Assembly: GCA_964243435.1 (NCBI GenBank)
Contig: CAXTFM010000001.1
Coordinates: 40,772 to 104,771, forward strand
DNA length: 64,000 nt
From: RH-AL1 sp964243435
GTDB lineage: Bacteria; Pseudomonadota; Alphaproteobacteria; Rhizobiales; Beijerinckiaceae
Direction of reading: 5' to 3'
The notes under the pieces were generated by a model. The model was not told where the DNA came from, did not search any database, and saw nothing but the letters and a program-made list of their open reading frames with translations. The position numbers and the translations under genes are program-made. This document shows, piece by piece, positions 8,991 to 16,771 of this stretch. Numbering within the stretch: position 1 is the first letter of the stretch; every line of letters begins with the position of its first letter.

Positions 8991-9758
8991 TCAGCGCGGC
9001 TGCGCGTGCGTGCGGGCGGCGGCCTCCATCTCCGGAGCGCCGGCCGCTTCGACCGGCGCGGTTCCCCGCCCGCGCAGGATGGCGAGCGCCACCTTGGCGG
9101 CGGCACGGACGTGGTCGAGGCAGGCCTGCCTTGTGCCTTCCGCGTCGCGACGTTCGACGGCGGCGACGATGCGGCCGATTTCACGCACCGTGGCGGGCAG
9201 GCGGTCGGGCGCCGACAGCGACGTCGCCCGCAGCTGCGTGTTGCGGTTGAGGAGCTGTTCCAGCATGCGGGCGGCGTGGGCGTTGCCGCAGCCGCGCAGC
9301 AGCACGTCGTAGAAGCGGCGCTTGAGGTCGAGCAGCGCGCCGCGGCCGTGCGCCGGATCGCTGGCGGCGAGCGCCTCGTACACGTGGCGCAGCGCCGCCC
9401 GCTCGGTGTCCGCCGCGCGCAGCGCGAAGCCGGCGCCGGCGAGCCCTTCCAGCGCCGCGCGGACCTCGTACACCTGTTCCGCTTCCGCCACGCTCATCAG
9501 CGCCACGAAGGGCCCGCGGTGCGGGAACACGGTGACCAGCCCTTCCGCCTCGAGCAGGCGCACCGCCTCGCGCACGATGCTGCGGCTGACGCCGAGCCGT
9601 TCGCACAGCGCGCGGTCGGACAGGTGTGCGCCCGGCGCGTACACGCCGTCGGTGATCGCCCGGCGCAGCTCGTCCTCCACCTGCCGCCGTACCGGCTGGG
9701 GCGTGATCCTGATCGGGGACGCCGCGCTCCGCACGGCCGGCTCGACGTCGTTGCGCAC
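8991..9758 (-). CDS. GntR-family transcriptional regulator, FCD subfamily
   Basis: 255-residue DNA-binding repressor or activator. The GTG start at 9758 was chosen because the sequence upstream in frame has no domain content. N-terminal winged helix: VRRQVEDELRRAITDGVY, LSDRALCERLGVSRSIVREA, LLEAEGLVTVFPHRGPFVA. A helical FCD effector-binding domain follows (VYEVRAALEGLAGAGFALRA onward), ending in a low-complexity Ala/Arg tail. FadR/FCD regulators typically bind carboxylic acids. Placed between the TRAP genes (same strand, downstream) and the divergent catabolic cluster, it probably controls both. Confidence 0.9.
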   Translation of the reverse strand: MRNDVEPAVRSAASPIRITPQPVRRQVEDELRRAITDGVYAPGAHLSDRALCERLGVSRSIVREAVRLLEAEGLVTVFPHRGPFVALMSVAEAEQVYEVRAALEGLAGAGFALRAADTERAALRHVYEALAASDPAHGRGALLDLKRRFYDVLLRGCGNAHAARMLEQLLNRNTQLRATSLSAPDRLPATVREIGRIVAAVERRDAEGTRQACLDHVRAAAKVALAILRGRGTAPVEAAGAPEMEAAARTHAQPR

Positions 9759-9912
9759 TGTCCCGGCACGTCCTCGCCGCCATCCCCGCCGGCAGAGTGA
9801 GCGAGCACGCCCCACCCCGCAAGACCCCTCCACCTTTCGTCGGATTGACCGACAATCTTGCGGACGCATAGCTTCGGAAGACAGGACGAGGTCAGCAGGA
9901 AAGGAACACCCG
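9759..9912. promoter_or_regulatory. Divergent intergenic region between GntR regulator and catabolic operon
   Basis: 154 bases separate the regulator start (leftward) from the CMD-family gene (rightward). The region must hold the promoters for both. The stretch CGGATTGACCGACAATC near 9841-9857 is less GC-rich than its surroundings. No sigma-70 pair or convincing FCD operator could be assigned by eye. Confidence 0.4.
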
Positions 9913-10311
9913 ATGTCCGACGACGCAGCCTTGTTCGACAAGGGCATGCCGATCCGCCGCGAGGTGCTGGGTGCCGAGTACGTCGATGCCTCGATGGCCA
10001 AGGCGGACGAGTTCATGATGGCGTTCCAGCGCGCCACCACCGCCTGGGCGTGGGGCTGGGCCTGGGGCGACCCGACGCTCGACCGCAAAACGCGCAGCCT
10101 GCTCAACCTCGCCATGCTGACCGCCGCCAACCGCTCGCCGGAGATCAAGCTCCACGTGAAGGGTGCGCTCAACAACGGCGTCACGGTGGAGGAGATCAAG
10201 GCGACGCTGCTGCACGCCACCGCCTATTGCGGCATCCCGGCCGGTCTCGACGCCTTCAAGGCGGCGCACGAGGTGCTGGTCGCGGAAGGCGCGCTGCCGG
10301 CGAAGGCTTGA
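9913..10311 (+). CDS. Carboxymuconolactone decarboxylase (CMD/AhpD-fold) family protein
   Basis: 132-residue, single-domain, all-helical CMD-fold protein. The ATG at 9913 follows an AGGAA site. Typical features: VLGAEYVDASMAKADEFM, DRKTRSLLNLAMLTAANRS, LHVKGALNNGVTVEEIKATL, and AYCGIPAGLDAFKAAHEVL. The segment has a single Cys rather than the CxxC peroxidatic pair of AhpD, so it fits the PcaC-like group. Members decarboxylate lactones in aromatic degradation, but many have unknown roles. First gene of the rightward catabolic cluster. The next gene starts 32 bases after its stop. Confidence 0.85.
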   Translation: MSDDAALFDKGMPIRREVLGAEYVDASMAKADEFMMAFQRATTAWAWGWAWGDPTLDRKTRSLLNLAMLTAANRSPEIKLHVKGALNNGVTVEEIKATLLHATAYCGIPAGLDAFKAAHEVLVAEGALPAKA

Positions 10312-10343
10312 AGCCGCCAACGCGCGATGGCGAGGTGGCGACC

Positions 10344-11159
10344 GTGACCGACACGCAGCCCTGCTACGAGGTGTTCGCCATCCGCTACGCCCGCCGCGAC
10401 GCGCGCCGCGCCGAGCACTTCATCGGCGGCGACCCGCATGACGGGCCGATGCCGATGGACTACTTCGTGTGGCTGATCCGCGACCCGGCCGCGCCGCCCG
10501 ACGAGGCGGTGGTGGTGGACCTCGGCTTCACCGCCGCCGTTGCCGCTCAGCGCGGGCGCGAATACCTACGCTGCCCGGTCGACGCGCTCCGCCTGTTCGA
10601 CGTCGACCCGCAAGCGGTGCGCGACGTGGTGCTGACCCACCTGCACTACGACCACGTCGGCAACCTCGACCGCTTCCCGGCAGCCGAGTTCCACCTCCAG
10701 GAGCCGGACCTGCACTTCGCCGTCGGCCGGCACATGCGCCACGCCCACATGCGCAACGCCTTCGAGGTCGAGGACGTGGTCGGCGTGGTGCGGGCGAACT
10801 ATGCCGGGCGCGTGCAGCTCCACGACGGCGTGGTGCAACTGCGCCCCGGCATCACGCTGCACCCCGCGCCGGGCCATTCCGCCGGGCTGCAGTTCGTGCG
10901 CGTGGCGACGCGGCGCGGCGCGGTGGTGCTGGCCTCCGACGCGTCGCACTTCTACGAGAACATGGACGCGGGGCGGCCCTTCCCGATTTGCGTCAGCGTC
11001 GCCGACACCCTCGACAGCTACGCCCGCGTGCGCGCCGCCGCGCCCTCTCCGGCGCACATCGTGCCCGGCCACGACCCGCTCGTCATGCAGCGCTACCCCG
11101 CCGCCCGGCCCGACCTCGCGGGCATCGCGGTGCGCCTCGACGTGCCGCCCGCCGCCTGA
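10344..11159 (+). CDS. Metallo-beta-lactamase-fold hydrolase, N-acyl homoserine lactonase-like
   Basis: 271-residue metal-dependent hydrolase. The GTG at 10344 is chosen because GAGG lies 8 bases upstream. A GTG three codons earlier is the alternative. The dinuclear metal site is visible as H99-x-H101-x-D103-H104 (LTHLHYDHVGNL). Downstream ligands sit in the PAPGHSAGLQ segment, the LASDASHFYENMD segment and the VPGHDPLVM segment. This is the pattern of AttM/AiiA-type lactonases, which open lactone rings. In this context it more likely hydrolyses a pathway lactone next to the CMD-family protein than a quorum signal, but that is inference. Confidence 0.85.
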   Translation: MTDTQPCYEVFAIRYARRDARRAEHFIGGDPHDGPMPMDYFVWLIRDPAAPPDEAVVVDLGFTAAVAAQRGREYLRCPVDALRLFDVDPQAVRDVVLTHLHYDHVGNLDRFPAAEFHLQEPDLHFAVGRHMRHAHMRNAFEVEDVVGVVRANYAGRVQLHDGVVQLRPGITLHPAPGHSAGLQFVRVATRRGAVVLASDASHFYENMDAGRPFPICVSVADTLDSYARVRAAAPSPAHIVPGHDPLVMQRYPAARPDLAGIAVRLDVPPAA

Positions 11160-11192
11160 CCCGAAGTGCGCCACCACCAAGGAGATGCCCCC

Positions 11193-12116
11193 ATGCACGA
11201 CGACGCGAGCGGATCGGCGATCGCGCCGCCAAGCAGGGTCGCCTGGCTCGGCCTTGGCATGATGGGCGTGCCGATGGCGGCGCGCCTCGCCGGCGCCGGC
11301 TTCGACCTGCGCGGCTACGATCCCGTCGAGACGGGCCGCGCCGCGCTCGCGGAGGCGGGCGGCACCGCCTGCGCCAGCGCGGCCGAGGCGGCGGAAAGCG
11401 CGCAGGTTCTCATCACCATGCTGCCGACGGGCAAGGCGGTCGCGCAAGCGCTGTTTGGCGAGGACGCCCCGCTGGCCAGTCGGCTCGCGCCCGGCGCGCT
11501 CGTCATCGACATGAGCTCGTCCGAGCCTGTCGGCACGCGCGACCTCGCCGAGCGGTTGGCGCGGCACGGCGTCGGCCTCGTCGACGCGCCCGTGTCGGGC
11601 GGGGTGCGCCGCGCCAGCGACGGCACGCTCGCCATCATGGCCGGCGGGGCGGCGACCCTGGTCGAACGGGCACGCCCGCTGTTTGAAGCGATGGGGACGT
11701 CGCTTTTCGCCACCGGCCCGATCGGCTCCGGCCACGCGATGAAGGCGCTCAACAACTACGTGTCAGCCGCCGGCCTCCTCGCCGCCTGCGAGGCGCTGCG
11801 CGTCGGCGCCGCGTTCGGCCTCGCCCCCGCGCTGATGACGGAGGTGCTGAACACCTCCACCGGCCGCAACAATGCGACGGAGGTGAAGCTCAAGCCCTTC
11901 GTGATCCCGAAAACCTACGCGTCCGGCTTCTCCATGGCGCTGATGACCAAGGACCTGCGCACGGCCGAGAACCTCGCCCGGCAGATGAACGTCGCCGCGC
12001 CGCTGTCCTCCGCCGTCACCGCCCTCTGGGGCGAGGCCGACGCCAGGCTCGGGCCAGGCGCCGACCACACCGCCATCGACCGATGGCTCGAACTCGTCGC
12101 CGACGGAGAAGGCTAG
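11193..12116 (+). CDS. NAD(P)-dependent oxidoreductase, 3-hydroxyisobutyrate dehydrogenase family
   Basis: 307-residue beta-hydroxyacid dehydrogenase. The ATG at 11193 follows AAGGAG. An in-frame ATG at 11166 lies upstream of that site and is not favoured. Rossmann motif G20-L-G-M-M-G25, the substrate-binding DAPVSGG segment, and the catalytic helix with Lys in HAMKALNNY are all present. The family oxidises 3-hydroxyisobutyrate, tartronate semialdehyde, threonate and similar compounds. The exact substrate cannot be chosen. The gene ends just before an SDR gene (one base apart), and a decayed homologue lies 800 bases downstream. Confidence 0.88.
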   Translation: MHDDASGSAIAPPSRVAWLGLGMMGVPMAARLAGAGFDLRGYDPVETGRAALAEAGGTACASAAEAAESAQVLITMLPTGKAVAQALFGEDAPLASRLAPGALVIDMSSSEPVGTRDLAERLARHGVGLVDAPVSGGVRRASDGTLAIMAGGAATLVERARPLFEAMGTSLFATGPIGSGHAMKALNNYVSAAGLLAACEALRVGAAFGLAPALMTEVLNTSTGRNNATEVKLKPFVIPKTYASGFSMALMTKDLRTAENLARQMNVAAPLSSAVTALWGEADARLGPGADHTAIDRWLELVADGEG

Positions 12117-12117
12117 C

Positions 12118-12918
12118 ATGCCCGGCGCGCCGGCCGACACGCTTGCCGGCCGATGCGCGCTGGTGACCGGCTCGACCGGCGGCCTCGGCGCGGCGGTGGG
12201 AGCGGCGCTCGCGCAGGCGGGATGCCGGGTCGTGCTGCACGGCTTGGAACCCGAGACCGCGATGGCCGAGCACGTGCGCGCCCTCACAGACGGCGGCGGC
12301 GAGGCGATCTACGTCCGCGCCGACCTCGCCCGCGCGGAGGGCGTCGCCGCATTGATGGACGTAACGCGCCAACGCTGCGGGGCGGTGGACATCCTGGTCA
12401 ACAACGCGGTCACCCGGCACTTCGCCCCCGTCGAGGACTTCCCGCCCGAGCGCTGGGACGCGGCGCTCGCCGTCAACGTGTCGGCGCCGTTCCACGCCAT
12501 CCGCCTCGCCCTGCCGGCCATGCGCGCACGCGGCTGGGGACGGATCGTCAACATGGTGTCCGTTTACGGCCTGCGCGGCACGGCCGGGCGGGTCGACTAC
12601 GCGACCTCCAAGGCCGCGCTGATCGGCATGACGCGCGCCGTGGCGATGGAGACGGTCGAAGCCGGCATCACCTGCAACGCGGTGTGCCCCGGCTCGGTCT
12701 CGACGCCGGGCACGGAGGATCGCGTCGAGGCGCTGATGCGCGACGAGGACCTCCCGCGCGAGGCGGCGGTGCGCCGTTTCCTCGAAGGCAAGCAGCCGTC
12801 CGGGCGCTTCGTCGAGGCGGGCAGCGTGGCCGCCGCGGTGCTGTTCCTTTGCGGCGCGGCGGGTCGCGACATCACGGGCGCCGTGCTGCCGGTCGAGGGC
12901 GGCTGGCTGGCGGGCTAG
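12118..12918 (+). CDS. Short-chain dehydrogenase/reductase (3-hydroxybutyrate dehydrogenase-like)
   Basis: Complete 266-residue classical SDR. Cofactor motif TGSTGGLG (17-24), NNA (95-97), catalytic Ser148, Tyr161 and Lys165 (YATSK) are all intact. The C-terminal ITGAVLPVEGGWLAG is typical of the NAD-dependent 3-hydroxybutyrate dehydrogenase branch. The start overlaps the TAG-ATG junction with the preceding dehydrogenase gene, indicating co-translation. Presumably oxidises a hydroxy intermediate of the same pathway; the substrate is not determinable. Confidence 0.88.
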   Translation: MPGAPADTLAGRCALVTGSTGGLGAAVGAALAQAGCRVVLHGLEPETAMAEHVRALTDGGGEAIYVRADLARAEGVAALMDVTRQRCGAVDILVNNAVTRHFAPVEDFPPERWDAALAVNVSAPFHAIRLALPAMRARGWGRIVNMVSVYGLRGTAGRVDYATSKAALIGMTRAVAMETVEAGITCNAVCPGSVSTPGTEDRVEALMRDEDLPREAAVRRFLEGKQPSGRFVEAGSVAAAVLFLCGAAGRDITGAVLPVEGGWLAG

Positions 12919-12928
12919 GGAGGGGAAC

Positions 12929-13288
12929 ATGGCGGCTACGATCGGTTTCGTCGGGCTCGACCGCCTGGGCCTGCCCATGGCCTGGCGCTTGATGGACGCC
13001 GGTCATCCCGTCACGGTGTTCGACCGGGCGGAAGGAACGATCGCGCGCCGCGGGCGACGTGCGGATGATCTCGCCGCCGTGTCCGGCGCGGCGGAGATCG
13101 TGTTCGCCGGCCTGCCCACCCCCGACATCGAAGAGGCGGAGGCGCCCGGCGTGCCGATGGCAGTCGGCGGCGCCTTGCGGCAGTTCCTGGCCATGACCAA
13201 CGCCGCCTTCGGCCCGGAGGCGGACGTCGCCTGCATGGCAAAGCTGGCAAAAGGCCGGGCCGGCGTCGAAATGGGCGGACGCGGATGA
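12929..13288 (+). pseudogene. Internally deleted 3-hydroxyisobutyrate dehydrogenase-family gene
   Basis: 119-codon open frame with a GGGAGG site. Residues 1-61 are the N-terminal Rossmann part of a HIBADH (GFVGLDRLGLPMAWRLMDAG, VFDRAEG). The sequence then jumps at PTPDIEEAEAPGVPM to what reads as the extreme C-terminus of the family (AVGGALRQFLAMTNAAFGP, then ADVACMAKLAK). About 170 residues, including the substrate site and catalytic Lys, are missing. The GLGxMG loop is also altered to GLDRLG. The deletion is in frame and the stop still overlaps the next start (ATGA), so translational coupling to the PrpD-family gene is kept. It is probably non-functional as an enzyme. Confidence 0.75.
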
Positions 13289-14622
13289 GCGTCGCGGCCA
13301 GCCTCGGCGCCTTCGTCGCGGGGTCGCGCTGGGACGAGGTGGACGAACCCGTCCGCCACGCCGGGCGGCGCTCGCTCCTCAACTTCCTCGGCGGCGCGGT
13401 CGGCGTCGCGGCGACGCCGCCCGTCGAGATGCTGGTCGCCGTGCTGCGGCCCCTCGCCGGGCCGGCGCAGGCGACACTGCTGGGGCGCCCCGAACGCTTC
13501 GACATGATGACGGCCGCCTTCGTCAACGCCGTCGCCGCCAACCTCCTCGACTACGACGACACCCACCTCGACACGGTGATCCACCCGACCGCTCCCGTCG
13601 CGCCGGCGCTGCTGGCGCTGGCGGAGGCGCGCGGGATCGGCGGCGCGGCCGTGCTGCACGCTCTGCTGCTCGGCATGGAGGTGGAGTGCCGCCTCGGCCT
13701 CGCCGTGTCGCCGGGGCACTACGCCCGGGGCTGGCACATCACGGCGACCTGCGGCGTGTTCGGCGCGGCGGCGGGCAGCGCGAGGCTGCTCGGCCTCGAC
13801 GCGACGCGCACCGCCCACGCGCTCGGCATCGCGGCGAGCCAGGCGGCGGGCGTGGTCGAGAACCTGCCCAGCGCGGCCAAGAACGTCGGCGTCGGCAACG
13901 CCGCCCGCCACGGGCTCTTCGCCGCGCTGCTCGCCGAGGCCGGTTGCGAGGCGGCGCCGCACGCGATCGAGGGCCGCCTCGGCTGGGCGCGCGCCAGCGG
14001 CGACGCGCTCGACGCGCAGATTGCGACGCGCGACCTCGGGCGGCACTGGGAGGCGGCGCGCAACACGCTCAAGCCCTACCCCGCCGGCATCGTCTTCCAT
14101 CCCGTGATCGACGCCTGCCTGGCGTTGCGCCGCGACGGCGTGCGGCCGGCGGATGTCCGCTCCGTCATGGTGCGCGGCCCCGCGCTGCTGCTGGAGCGCG
14201 GCGACCGCGCCGTCGCCAACGAGCGCGACGCGCGCGTAAGCATCCATCACAGCGTCGCCTGCGCGCTGCTCCACGGCGCGGCCGGGCTGCGGGAGTTCGA
14301 GGCTACGGCGGTCTTCGCGCCCCAAGCGTCGGCTTTGCGCGGCATCGTGCGGGCGGAGGTCGATCCGACGATCCCCGTCGGCGCGGCGGAAGTCACGGTG
14401 GAGCTCGTCGACGGGTCGCGGCGCGTGCAACGCATCGACCATGCCCGCGGCAGCGAGGCCAACCCGCTGAGCGACGGCGAGGTCGAGGCCAAGGTGCGCG
14501 ACCTCGCCGACCGCTCGGGCGTGCGCGACGTCGATCGGATGATCGCCGACGCGTGGGCCGTCGATCAACGCGCCGACCTGCGGCCGCTCATGGCCGCGGC
14601 ATCGGCGCGAACGGAAGACTAG
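13285..14622 (+). CDS. MmgE/PrpD family protein
   Basis: Complete 445-residue protein of the 2-methylcitrate dehydratase/cis-aconitate decarboxylase superfamily. Recognised from the N-terminal helical domain (AAFVNAVAANLLDYDDTHLD, then IHPTAPVAPALLALAE), the HITATCGVFGAAAGSARLLG segment, the AAGVVENLPSAAKNVGVGNA loop, and the LKPYPAGIVFHPVIDACLAL region containing the substrate-binding Lys-Pro-Tyr. Members dehydrate or decarboxylate tricarboxylic acids. It sits in a cluster with dehydrogenases and a carboxylate TRAP transporter, so a role on a branched or unsaturated carboxylate is likely but unproven. Confidence 0.9.
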   Translation: MSVAASLGAFVAGSRWDEVDEPVRHAGRRSLLNFLGGAVGVAATPPVEMLVAVLRPLAGPAQATLLGRPERFDMMTAAFVNAVAANLLDYDDTHLDTVIHPTAPVAPALLALAEARGIGGAAVLHALLLGMEVECRLGLAVSPGHYARGWHITATCGVFGAAAGSARLLGLDATRTAHALGIAASQAAGVVENLPSAAKNVGVGNAARHGLFAALLAEAGCEAAPHAIEGRLGWARASGDALDAQIATRDLGRHWEAARNTLKPYPAGIVFHPVIDACLALRRDGVRPADVRSVMVRGPALLLERGDRAVANERDARVSIHHSVACALLHGAAGLREFEATAVFAPQASALRGIVRAEVDPTIPVGAAEVTVELVDGSRRVQRIDHARGSEANPLSDGEVEAKVRDLADRSGVRDVDRMIADAWAVDQRADLRPLMAAASARTED

Positions 14623-14663
14623 CGCCCAACAAGAGGCGCCACGCGACGAAAAGGGAGGCACGC

Positions 14664-15998
14664 ATGACAACCATCTCGCAGCCGTTGCCGGCCGGCGTCG
14701 GGGTTCAGCCCACGGAGGAGAAGCGGCGCAGCGCCATCAAGGGCGCGCTGTTCTCCGAGTTCATCGACATGTTCGACATCTACCTGCCGGCCGTGGTGCT
14801 CTCGCCCGTGCTGTTCGTGTTCCAGCCGGGCAAGCTGCCGCCGGGCACGGAAGCGATCGCCGCCTCGCTCGTCTTCATCACGACGTTGGTGGGCCGTCCG
14901 GTCGGGGCGCTGCTGTTCGGCCTGATGGCGGACCGCGTCGGACGCCGCGCGGCGTCGATCTGGTCGGTCGCCGGCTTCGGCCTCATCACCCTGCTGATCG
15001 CCCTGCTGCCCGGCTACGGCAGCATCGGCATCAGCTCCTACTGGCTGCTCGTGCTGCTGCGCTTTCTCGACGGCATCTGCCTTGGCGGCGGCTACACCGG
15101 CGCCATCCCACTCGCGATGGAGTACTCGCGCAAGGAAGAGCGCGGTTTCGTGGGCGCGTTGATCCTGTCGACCTTTCCCGCCGCCTATGTCGCGATCAAC
15201 CTCGTGGCCATCGCCATGTTCGCGCTGTTCCCGCTCGCCGGACCGGACTCGCCCTACGCCGTGATCGGCTGGCGCATCCCCTTCGTGATCGGCGCCGTGC
15301 TCGCCGGCCTGCTCGCGCTCTATTACGTGTTCAAGGTGTCGGAGTCCGAGGTGTGGGAGGTAGAAGCCGGCGGGGCGAAGAAGCAGCCGCTCCGCGAGCT
15401 GCTGCGGGGTTCGAGCGGTCGCAACCTCGCCCAGGTGCTGCTGATGCTGACGGGCTTCTGGCTGACCCAGAACCTCATGACCATCTTCATCCCGACCACG
15501 TTGCTGCCGCGCTTCCTTCACCTCGCGAAGTACGAGCTGACGGTGACGCTGCTCATCTGCTACACCGTGCTGATCGGCTCCTACATCGCCGCGGGACTGC
15601 TGGCGCAGCGGATCGGGCGTCGCCGCTTCTTCGTCATGATCGGGCCGGCCATCGCCACCGTCGGCGCGGCGCTCATGTACGTGCTCTGTACGGCGGACAC
15701 GCTGCCGTTGCCGGCGGTGGTGGGACTCGTGTGCCTGATGATGGTGGTGGTGACCTCGCCCTGGGCCATCATCGTCACCTACGTCAACGAGCGCTTCGCC
15801 ACCGACGTGCGCGCGACGGGCTTCGGCATCGGCTACAGCCTGTCGGTGGTCCTGCCCTCCTTCTACGCCTTCTACATGAACTGGCTCGGCGAGCTGATGC
15901 CGTTCCGCGTCACACCCGTGGTGCTGCTTGCCCTCGGCGGCCTGATCGGCATGGTCGGGGCGATCATGGGACCCGAAACCCGCGACGTCGACTTCTGA
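14664..15998 (+). CDS. MFS transporter
   Basis: 444-residue, twelve-helix major facilitator. The ATG at 14664 has a strong AAGGGAGG site. The open frame upstream is a shadow of the PrpD-family gene. It has the MFS motif between TM2 and TM3 (GLMADRVGRRAASIWS) and the acidic FSEFIDMFDIYLPAV first helix typical of metabolite/H+ symporters of the sialate/shikimate group. It also carries the GxxxGG TM4-5 region (LDGICLGGGYTGAIPLAMEY). Last gene of the cluster. Together with the TRAP system it would give a second uptake or export route for the pathway compound. Confidence 0.88.
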   Translation: MTTISQPLPAGVGVQPTEEKRRSAIKGALFSEFIDMFDIYLPAVVLSPVLFVFQPGKLPPGTEAIAASLVFITTLVGRPVGALLFGLMADRVGRRAASIWSVAGFGLITLLIALLPGYGSIGISSYWLLVLLRFLDGICLGGGYTGAIPLAMEYSRKEERGFVGALILSTFPAAYVAINLVAIAMFALFPLAGPDSPYAVIGWRIPFVIGAVLAGLLALYYVFKVSESEVWEVEAGGAKKQPLRELLRGSSGRNLAQVLLMLTGFWLTQNLMTIFIPTTLLPRFLHLAKYELTVTLLICYTVLIGSYIAAGLLAQRIGRRRFFVMIGPAIATVGAALMYVLCTADTLPLPAVVGLVCLMMVVVTSPWAIIVTYVNERFATDVRATGFGIGYSLSVVLPSFYAFYMNWLGELMPFRVTPVVLLALGGLIGMVGAIMGPETRDVDF

Positions 15999-16438
15999 TG
16001 CGCGATCGACGAGGGATCTCCCCCCGGTTGTGCAGGTCGGCACGGCCCGACGCGGCGCCGGGCTGAAAAGGAGCGAGCGGCGAAGATATCGCGCTCCAAT
16101 CATTGCACGCACATGGGGTCGGCCCCTTACCGGAGCGGCAATTGTACCGCCATTCCTCCTGAAGTTCTCTACAGCCTTTGCTCTTCGCCTTACGCTCCGG
16201 ATCGATCCAAGACAGGTCTCGGCGGCGGCTGACCGGGAGAACCTTGAGCATTGTCGACCGCGCAGAAGCTGCCATCGCCGCGCAGCCGGCATTCTGGCAT
16301 CAACCACCACCGCGAAGGCGGCTTGGTGTGTCGTGCCAGGGTGTGCACCGGCGTGGGATTCCGATGCCGGCCAGCATCGTAGGCTCCTGATCGATTTGAG
16401 GTGTTCAAAGCTCCGCTCGCGCCGATCTGGGCAGCAGA
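15999..16438. other. Gene-free stretch after the MFS gene
   Basis: About 440 bases with no open frame that looks coding. A short GC-rich inverted segment (GCCCG...CGGGC, 16047-16065) follows the MFS stop and could weakly terminate transcription, but it has no T run. The AT content rises around 16080-16200. The stretch probably belongs to the decayed zone that starts here. Confidence 0.4.
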
Positions 16439-16594
16439 CCCATAAACGGGTTCACAGCATGGCTGATGGCCAGGCCCGGGGTGAACGCGACCGGCGTCGA
16501 GCCGCTCGGCGAGCTTGTGGCCGCGACCGGTCTGACCCTTGACGCCGAGGCGATGGGCGCGCTCGACGAGGCGAGCGCACCGCCCGTCGGCTGA
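16439..16594 (+). pseudogene. Aldo/keto reductase C-terminal fragment
   Basis: An open stretch ending at TGA 16592 reads FTAWLMARPGVNATG, then VEPLGELVAATGLTLDAEAM, then GALDEASAPPVG. This closely follows the last 45 residues of aldo/keto reductases of the YdhF/YajO type (AWLLARPGV..., LDELVAA...LT.AE...LD.AS). The connecting PIVGATR-like segment appears shortened. Nothing upstream reads as the TIM barrel, so only the 3' end survives. Assignment is by pattern only. Confidence 0.55.
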
Positions 16595-16771
16595 CCGACC
16601 CTGCCGGTACGAAGGCTGCGGTTCGGCATGGCTTCCGCGCTGGCCGTTCCTCGAACGCCGCGAGAACTGGGGAACATCGCCGCAAACGCCTGGAAGATGG
16701 CGGGTCACGTGGATTGCGCGCTGGGGCTGCTTGATGGCCCTCTGTCGATGCGCGAACGCAGACTTACGCGT
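16595..16771. other. Spacer between AKR fragment and MOSC-rubredoxin gene
   Basis: About 180 bases between the stop of the aldo/keto reductase fragment and the convergent stop of the MOSC-rubredoxin gene. Open frames exist on both strands, but none shows recognisable domain sequence. Nothing further can be supported. Confidence 0.35.
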
